Assembly (NCBI GenBank): GCA_020403245.1
Contig: JADBYA010000005.1
Span: 124,001 to 188,000, forward strand
DNA length: 64,000 bases
Reading direction: 5' to 3'
Source: Flavobacterium sp.
GTDB taxonomy: Bacteria > Bacteroidota > Bacteroidia > Flavobacteriales > Flavobacteriaceae
A model generated the notes under the pieces. The model had not been told where the DNA came from and did not search any database. It saw nothing but the letters and a program-made list of their open reading frames with translations. Positions 58,725-64,000 of the stretch are shown here, in pieces. Both the position numbers and the translations under genes were made by a program. Every line of letters begins with the position of its first letter. Position 1 is the stretch's first letter.

Positions 58725-60452
58725 ATGCACATCGAAAAAAATATATTAGATAAAGTAAATGAATGGCTTACGCCTACATTTGATGCAGCAACACAAGACG
58801 AAATCATCGAAATGATGACTACTTCTCCAAAAAATTTGGAAGAGAGTTTTTATAAAAATTTGGAATTTGGAACTGGTGGAATGCGCGGAATTATGGGTGT
58901 GGGCACCAATCGTATTAATAAATATACTCTTGGTAAAAACACGCAAGGATTATCAGATTACTTAAAAAAATCATTTCCAAGCGAAGAATTGAAAGTAGTA
59001 ATTGCTTATGATTGTCGTCATAATAGCGACTCCTTGGCAAAAGTAGTCGCCGATGTTTTTTCATCCAACGGAATTTATGTGTATTTGTTTTCGGAAATGC
59101 GACCTACTCCAGAGTTATCTTTTGCCTTAAAACACCTTAATTGTCATGCTGGAATTGTTTTAACTGCTTCGCACAATCCGCCGGAATACAATGGTTACAA
59201 AGTATATTGGAAAGATGGTGGGCAATTAGTTCCGCCCGAAGATGAGGAAATTATTCGAGTGATTGAAGAATTGAAATACAGTGAAATTAAATTTGAAGCA
59301 AACGAAAGTTTAATAGAATATATTGACGTAGCTATTGATAAAGCGTTTATAAATTCTACTATTGAAAATGCAAGTTTTAACATTTCGGCTAATGCCAAAG
59401 AAAATTTGAAAATTGTATATACTTCTTTGCATGGAACGTCTATAAAATTGGTTCCAGCAGTTTTGTCAAAAGCGGGTTATACCGATGTAAATATTGTGCC
59501 GGAACAAGCCGAACCTAATGGCGATTTTCCAACAGTAAAATCTCCAAATCCAGAAGAACCAGAAGCGTTGACAATGGCGTTGGCTTTAGCAGAAAAAACA
59601 AATTCAGATATTGTGTTTGGCACAGACCCTGATAGCGACCGATTGGGCGTAGCCGTTAGAAATAATGAAGGAAAATTGCAATTATTGAATGGAAACCAAA
59701 CCATGGTTGTAATGACGCATTTTCTTTTGGAACAATGGAAAAAAGCAGGTAAGATTAATGGCAAACAGTTCGTAGGTTCGACTATTGTTTCTACACCAAT
59801 GATGCTCGAATTGGCTTCTGCATATAACGTAGAATGTAAAGTTGGTTTAACTGGATTTAAATGGATTGCGAAATTTATCAAAGACTTCCCTGAATTACAA
59901 TTTATTGGCGGTGGCGAAGAAAGTTTTGGCTTTATGGTTGGTGACGCTGTGCGCGATAAAGATGCCGTTGGTGCGATATTGCTAATGTGTGAAATTGCGG
60001 CTCTAGCCAAAGAAAAAGGAAGTTCTGTTTATAAAGAATTGGAACAAATGTATGTTGACTTTGGTTTCTACAAAGAACATTTGATTTCAATTACCAAAAA
60101 AGGCATTGAAGGCGCTAACGAAATCAAGCAAATGATGGTTGACATGCGTGAAAATCCGGTTTCCGAAATTAATGGACAACGAGTAATAATGGTGGAAGAT
60201 TATCAAAATTCATCGGCTCGCAACTTATTGACTAATGAAATCGAAACCTTACATATACCAAAATCGGATGTGTTGATTTACTATTTAGAAGATGGTTCCA
60301 AAATTTGTGCTCGTCCAAGTGGAACGGAACCCAAAATAAAATTTTACTTTAGCGTTAATACTTCCATCGAAAGTATTGACGAAATCGCAGCAGCAGAGAC
60401 TTTCCTTGATTCGAAAATAAAAAATATAATTTCTGAAATGCAGTTGAATTAA
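58725..60452 (+). CDS. Phosphoglucomutase / phosphomannomutase (alpha-D-phosphohexomutase)
   Basis: 575 residues, four-domain hexose phosphate mutase interconverting glucose-1- and glucose-6-phosphate (or the mannose equivalents). Active-site Ser loop VLTASHNPPEYNGYKVYW near residues 145-162; metal loop GTDPDSDRLGVAV near 300; sugar-binding GGGEESFGFMVG near 395; phosphate-binding CARPSGTEPKIKFYF near the C terminus. The N terminus TGGMRGIMGVGTNRIN is the PgcA-type opening. Long form typical of Firmicutes and Bacteroidota. Confidence 0.95.
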   Translation: MHIEKNILDKVNEWLTPTFDAATQDEIIEMMTTSPKNLEESFYKNLEFGTGGMRGIMGVGTNRINKYTLGKNTQGLSDYLKKSFPSEELKVVIAYDCRHNSDSLAKVVADVFSSNGIYVYLFSEMRPTPELSFALKHLNCHAGIVLTASHNPPEYNGYKVYWKDGGQLVPPEDEEIIRVIEELKYSEIKFEANESLIEYIDVAIDKAFINSTIENASFNISANAKENLKIVYTSLHGTSIKLVPAVLSKAGYTDVNIVPEQAEPNGDFPTVKSPNPEEPEALTMALALAEKTNSDIVFGTDPDSDRLGVAVRNNEGKLQLLNGNQTMVVMTHFLLEQWKKAGKINGKQFVGSTIVSTPMMLELASAYNVECKVGLTGFKWIAKFIKDFPELQFIGGGEESFGFMVGDAVRDKDAVGAILLMCEIAALAKEKGSSVYKELEQMYVDFGFYKEHLISITKKGIEGANEIKQMMVDMRENPVSEINGQRVIMVEDYQNSSARNLLTNEIETLHIPKSDVLIYYLEDGSKICARPSGTEPKIKFYFSVNTSIESIDEIAAAETFLDSKIKNIISEMQLN

Positions 60453-60459
60453 TTGTATA

Positions 60460-61171
60460 ATGGAAAATAAATTAGATACTAACCATTCATCCAATTTATT
60501 AAACTCAATAATAAGTTTAATTGATACCACGCGCCAGAATGTTGCAAAAACGGTCAATCAAGAACTAACGCTGCTTTACTGGAATATTGGAAAAAGTATC
60601 AATGAAGATATTTTAAACAATGAACGTGCCGACTATGGAAAGAAGATTATTCCCGAGTTAAGTATAAAATTATCTGAAATGTATGGAACAGGATTTAACA
60701 AACGAAATTTACAGAGTTTTTTTTAAGTTAAATGCTGTATTTGAGGATGTTACAATTTTGCACACACTGTGTGCAAAATTGAGCTGGTCGCATTTGAGAA
60801 CTATTATATACGTTGAAAGCGCAATAAAAAGAGATTTCTACATCGATTTGCTTTTTTACCATCGTTGTTTAAGACGTCTTATTGCTATTGATTTAAAGTT
60901 AGGAAAATTTAAAGCCAGTTACAAAAGCCAAATGGAATTGTATTTAGGTTGGCTTGAACAAAATGAGCAAAAAGAATACGAAAACAATCCAATTGGATTA
61001 ATTTTGTGCAGTGAAAAATCGCCCGAGCAGATTAATTATTTATTACTAGACCAAGCAGAAAATATTAAAGTTGCCGAATATCTTACGTAACTTCCTGATA
61101 AAACAGTATTACTAGAAAAATTTCGTAAAGCAATTGAAATTGCCGAAAACAAGACTAAAAACAATGGATGA
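60460..61171 (+). pseudogene. YhcG/DUF1016-type PD-(D/E)XK nuclease gene, disrupted
   Basis: Codons 60460-60726 give the N-terminal DUF1016 part (LYWNIGKSINEDILNNERAD, MYGTGFNKRNLQS) and stop at a frameshift near 60720. The next frame continues with SWSHLRTIIYVESAIKRDFY and jumps directly to the nuclease block IDLLFYHRCLRRLIAIDLK, so about 120 residues usually found between are missing. An in-frame TAA at 61088 is followed by LPDKTVLLEKFRKAIE, the proper family C terminus, ending at 61171. Frameshift, internal deletion and nonsense change: clearly dead. The tail overlaps the ABC transporter start. Confidence 0.88.
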
Positions 61172-62993
61172 AAATTTAAAGAAAATTATACCATTTGCCT
61201 TAAAATTCAAAAATCACATTATTTGGAATATTATCTACAATGTGCTTTATGCCCTGTTTGCAACTTTGTCTTTTGTTGCATTATTCCCTTTAATGGAGGT
61301 GCTTTTTAAAATGAATAAAGCTGTAACACAGTTGCCTGTTTATAAAGGAATTACAGAATTAGGTGAATACGGAAAACAATATCTTCAATTTTATATTACG
61401 AAACTAAGCATAGAAAATGGTCCACAATATGCTCTTTTATTAACTGTTGGTCTTGTTATATCAACTTTTTTATTTAAAAATGTATTCAATTATTTGGCTT
61501 CTCAACATTTGATGAAAATCAAAAATGGTGTTCTCAAAGATTTGAGAGATAAAATGTTTGCAAAAATTATAGAATTGCCCGTATCATATTATTCGGAAAA
61601 AAGAAAAGGTGACGTTATGGCAAGAATGCTTGGCGATGTAAATGAAGTAAAAAATTCGTTTTTTTTAATATTAGAACTAATTGTAAAAGAGCCACTTACC
61701 ATTATATTTGCTATAATTGCTATGCTAAAAATAAGTGTAGAATTAACACTTTTTGTATTTATTTTTATTCCTATTTCTGGCTTTGTAATTTCTAAAATAG
61801 GCAAAAGTTTAAAAGCAAGATCAACCAAAACACAACAAGAAAACGGCTATTTAATTTCCATTGTTGAGGAAACTTTAAGCGGATTGAAAGTTGTAAAAAG
61901 TTATAATTCAGAAAGTTATTTCAAATCTTTATTTAATGATTCCATATCAAGATTATTAAAACTCGACAACAGTATTGGAAAGAAAAACAATTTAGCATCA
62001 CCAATGAGTGAATTTATGGGTATTATTGTTATTGCGATTCTTCTCTGGTATGGCGGAAATTTAGTTTTAGTTGATAAAACATTAAACGGTGCATTATTCA
62101 TAGTTTATTTAGGATTGGCTTATAATATCTTAACTCCAGCAAAAGCAATTTCAAAAGCATCTTATCAAGTAAAAAATGGATTGGCTGCTGCCGAAAGAGT
62201 TTTTGAAGTTTTAGAAGTTGAAAACACCATAACCAACAAATCAAACGCTATAGTTAAAGAATCTTTCACTGATAAAATTACCATTGAAAACATCAACTTT
62301 AAATATGAGGATGAAAATGTCTTGAAAAACTTTTCTATTGAAGTTCCCAAGGGAAAAACAATTGCATTAGTGGGTCAATCGGGAAGTGGAAAAAGTACTA
62401 TTGCTAATTTGCTTACACGGTTTTATGATGTTCAAGAAGGCATAATAAAAATTGACGGTATTGACATTAAAGACATGAATTTGAAATCATTAAGAAATTT
62501 AATGGGATTGGTAACTCAAGATTCTATTTTGTTTAATGATACTATCAAAGCCAATATCGCTTTGGGAAAACCCAATGCCACCGATGAAGAAATCATTGAG
62601 GCACTCAAAATTGCCAATGCTTATGAGTTTGTAAAAGATTTACCGTATGGAATTGAAACTAATATTGGTGACAGCGGAAACAAACTTTCGGGCGGACAAA
62701 AACAACGTTTGTCTATAGCACGTGCGGTTTTGAAAAATCCACCCATTATGATTTTGGACGAAGCCACTTCAGCTTTGGATACCGAAAGCGAAAGATTGGT
62801 TCAAATAGCATTAGAAAACATGATGCAAAACCGGACTTCCATTGTTATTGCGCATCGTCTATCTACCATTCAAAAAGCCGATGTAATTGTGGTGATGCAA
62901 AAAGGAAAAATTGTAGAGCAAGGAACACACGAGGAACTTATTGCTAAAAATGGAACGTATTCTAAATTGGTTTCAATGCAATCTTTTGAATAA
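61164..62993 (+). CDS. ABC exporter, fused membrane and ATP-binding domains
   Basis: 609 residues from the ATG at 61164 (MDENLKKIIPFALKF); upstream codons in frame belong to the dead YhcG gene. Six-helix membrane domain about 15-325 (ELPVSYYSEKRKGDVMARM is the usual coupling region), ATPase about 345-609 with GQSGSGKSTIANLL, signature LSGGQKQRLSIARA, Walker B IMILDEATSALD and H-loop IAHRLS. The catalytic Glu is present, unlike in the exporter at the window start. Similar to MsbA-type lipid exporters; substrate unknown. Confidence 0.93.
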   Translation: MDENLKKIIPFALKFKNHIIWNIIYNVLYALFATLSFVALFPLMEVLFKMNKAVTQLPVYKGITELGEYGKQYLQFYITKLSIENGPQYALLLTVGLVISTFLFKNVFNYLASQHLMKIKNGVLKDLRDKMFAKIIELPVSYYSEKRKGDVMARMLGDVNEVKNSFFLILELIVKEPLTIIFAIIAMLKISVELTLFVFIFIPISGFVISKIGKSLKARSTKTQQENGYLISIVEETLSGLKVVKSYNSESYFKSLFNDSISRLLKLDNSIGKKNNLASPMSEFMGIIVIAILLWYGGNLVLVDKTLNGALFIVYLGLAYNILTPAKAISKASYQVKNGLAAAERVFEVLEVENTITNKSNAIVKESFTDKITIENINFKYEDENVLKNFSIEVPKGKTIALVGQSGSGKSTIANLLTRFYDVQEGIIKIDGIDIKDMNLKSLRNLMGLVTQDSILFNDTIKANIALGKPNATDEEIIEALKIANAYEFVKDLPYGIETNIGDSGNKLSGGQKQRLSIARAVLKNPPIMILDEATSALDTESERLVQIALENMMQNRTSIVIAHRLSTIQKADVIVVMQKGKIVEQGTHEELIAKNGTYSKLVSMQSFE

Positions 62994-63023
62994 TACCCTT
63001 TCAATTCAGAAATGATAAATCCA

Positions 63024-63737
63024 CTATATCGGATTATATTCTTTAACCAACCATTCTGTATCCAGAAGATTGACAACGTTATAATGAACTTTATCGTCTT
63101 TATCAAATTCACCATTTTTGTTACTGTCTTCGATGCTTCTGAAATACAAACAATTTTTTGCTTCAATAACTTTCCAATCAATTAATTCTTGAAAATCGGT
63201 AGAAAGCTTAGTTAGGTTTTTCCCCGAAATAGCACTGATGTATATAGATTTTATATCGTTGGTGTCTAATTTATTGTCTTTATTGGAATCCATATCAACC
63301 ATAGAAAAAATCATAAATTGCTTTTTCGATTTAGTAGCAATTGATTTTAAATAGGTTGCCGTTAGTATTAAAACTGGTTTATCTGTTATAGCATAAATAG
63401 TATCCTGTCCAATTTCTTGAAATTTTAAATTTTTCAAAAAACCCGTAATTTGGTATTCGCCATAATTGGAAACAGTAAAACTATCCTCTGAGTCATAAGA
63501 ATTTTTAAATCCCTTTTTTTCACCCGTTACTGTGCCTATGGGATAAATCAAATAATTTGTTCCTTCCATATTGATAGGCAAATCGGCTACTTTAATTTGA
63601 GTGGTATCCATTTTTACAGCCACTTTTTCTTTAGTAGCAGTGTCATAAATGACTTTGGGTTTTTCTTCGTCTTGTTTTTTGCAACTGGAAAAAGTAATAA
63701 CGAAAGCTAACAAAATATAGGGGAAATAATTTTTCAT
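63024..63737 (-). CDS. Lipoprotein with two EF-hand-like motifs
   Basis: 237 residues. Lipobox ITFSSC (Cys 19) followed by Lys/Glu-rich linker. Two acidic loops of calcium-binding form are visible: DMDSNKDNKLDTNDI (about residue 148-162) and EDSNKNGEFDKDDK (about 205-218), each with Asp/Asn at alternate positions. The rest is beta-rich with no family I recognise. Likely a calcium-binding outer-membrane-anchored protein (inference). Convergent with the ABC exporter. Confidence 0.72.
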   Translation of the reverse strand: MKNYFPYILLAFVITFSSCKKQDEEKPKVIYDTATKEKVAVKMDTTQIKVADLPINMEGTNYLIYPIGTVTGEKKGFKNSYDSEDSFTVSNYGEYQITGFLKNLKFQEIGQDTIYAITDKPVLILTATYLKSIATKSKKQFMIFSMVDMDSNKDNKLDTNDIKSIYISAISGKNLTKLSTDFQELIDWKVIEAKNCLYFRSIEDSNKNGEFDKDDKVHYNVVNLLDTEWLVKEYNPI

Positions 63738-63885
63738 TTTGAAACTGTTTAAAAAGTATGTAATTCTAAAATTTTAATAGGTAATTTATATTACCGTGCT
63801 ATTTGTGTTTAATTAATTGCTAAATTTTGAGTTTACCATAAAATTTTTCTAAAGCCAAAAAGTATATCAAATATATGATTTTTTT

Positions 63886-64000
63886 CTACAATCTTGCCGT
63901 CAATTTTATATTGAAAACGCGTGTGGTCATATAGTTTGGAATTCCGTATTGGTTTTTGGTATACACATCGCGAACCCAAGTATTGGTAATGGCATTTTGG
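63886..64000 (-). CDS. C-terminal end of an outer-membrane beta-barrel protein (cut by window edge)
   Basis: The minus strand is open from the window edge to a TAG at 63886-63888 and reads NAITNTWVRDVYTKNQYGIP, then NYMTTRVFNIKLTARL. Alternating residues and a terminal strand of this type are usual for TonB-dependent receptors and related porins. Only 38 codons are visible, so the family is a guess. Confidence 0.5.
   Translation of the reverse strand, partial: QNAITNTWVRDVYTKNQYGIPNYMTTRVFNIKLTARL

Noticed and set aside
59477..60010. 177-codon frame antisense to phosphoglucomutase
   Set aside because: Shadow of a strongly conserved gene; Ser/Pro/Asn-rich composition and no family resemblance.
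61134..61163. Longer ABC exporter frame starting with TTG
   Set aside because: Those codons belong to the C terminus of the dead YhcG gene; ATG 61164 gives a normal exporter start.
1..64000. tRNA, rRNA, tmRNA, replication origin or prophage
   Set aside because: None of the gaps carries a cloverleaf, rRNA segment, DnaA-box cluster or phage gene set that I could see.

Overview
The window is AT-rich bacterial chromosome from the Bacteroidota, most likely Flavobacteriaceae and Flavobacterium-like. The evidence is a giant adhesin with a type IX secretion (T9SS type B) C-terminal domain, a TonB receptor paired with a DUF4249 lipoprotein, DUF3276/PUR and DUF4199 proteins, a cyclophilin-FKBP fusion, a CarB of 950 residues without the C-terminal regulatory domain, and promoters of the Bacteroidota type (TTG/TTTG, 18-19 bp, TAnnTTTG) before rplS, rpmH and rpmE2. 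No rRNA, tRNA, CRISPR array, prophage or intact insertion sequence was seen. Most genes are core or lineage housekeeping genes; the novelty lies mainly between genes.

Layout. 0-8 kb: 3' part of an ABC exporter, PUR-domain protein, a decayed small membrane gene, S10 peptidase, CsaA-like protein, the glycogen pair glgA-glgC, a cytochrome c lipoprotein and the cyclophilin-FKBP fusion. 8-20 kb: DUF1569, methyltransferase, trmD, rplS, icd, a secreted protein, TonB receptor plus DUF4249, thiamine pyrophosphokinase, uvrB, YjdF-like protein. 20-27 kb: TerB-like and Spy-like proteins, esterase, DUF1456, folD, ffh, a lipoprotein, argS. 27-37 kb: giant adhesin, fatty-acid hydroxylase plus KAS III, S9 peptidase, a MITE-like element. 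37-45 kb: orphan ABC ATPase, TetR-ABC1 kinase pair, OmpA and lipocalin lipoproteins, htpG, TlpA-like thioredoxin, DUF2721, NYN-LOTUS protein. 45-50 kb: an ATPase/nuclease gene wedged at the 3' end of carB, then rpmH. 50-64 kb: TPR protein, lytic transglycosylase, mtaB, GlmU-like protein, rpmE2, DUF4199-GT2, a truncated ORF6N gene, phosphoglucomutase, a wrecked YhcG-type nuclease gene, an ABC exporter, a lipoprotein and the tail of an outer-membrane protein.

The most interesting signals are: (1) two similarly built structured elements (conserved flanks around a variable hairpin), one upstream of glgC and one immediately before phosphoglucomutase, two genes that meet at glucose-1-phosphate; (2) an imperfect second copy of the carB 3' end on the far side of an ATPase/nuclease gene, showing that this gene is a mobile cassette that used carB as its site; (3) four alternating TTGGCGAA boxes before that ATPase; (4) many intergenic arrays of unrelated sequence that share a period of seven bases, often as inverted arms; (5) a 198-bp element with perfect 12-bp inverted ends; (6) a candidate structured leader before rplS.

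All product names rest on reading motifs and family resemblance; no searches were run.
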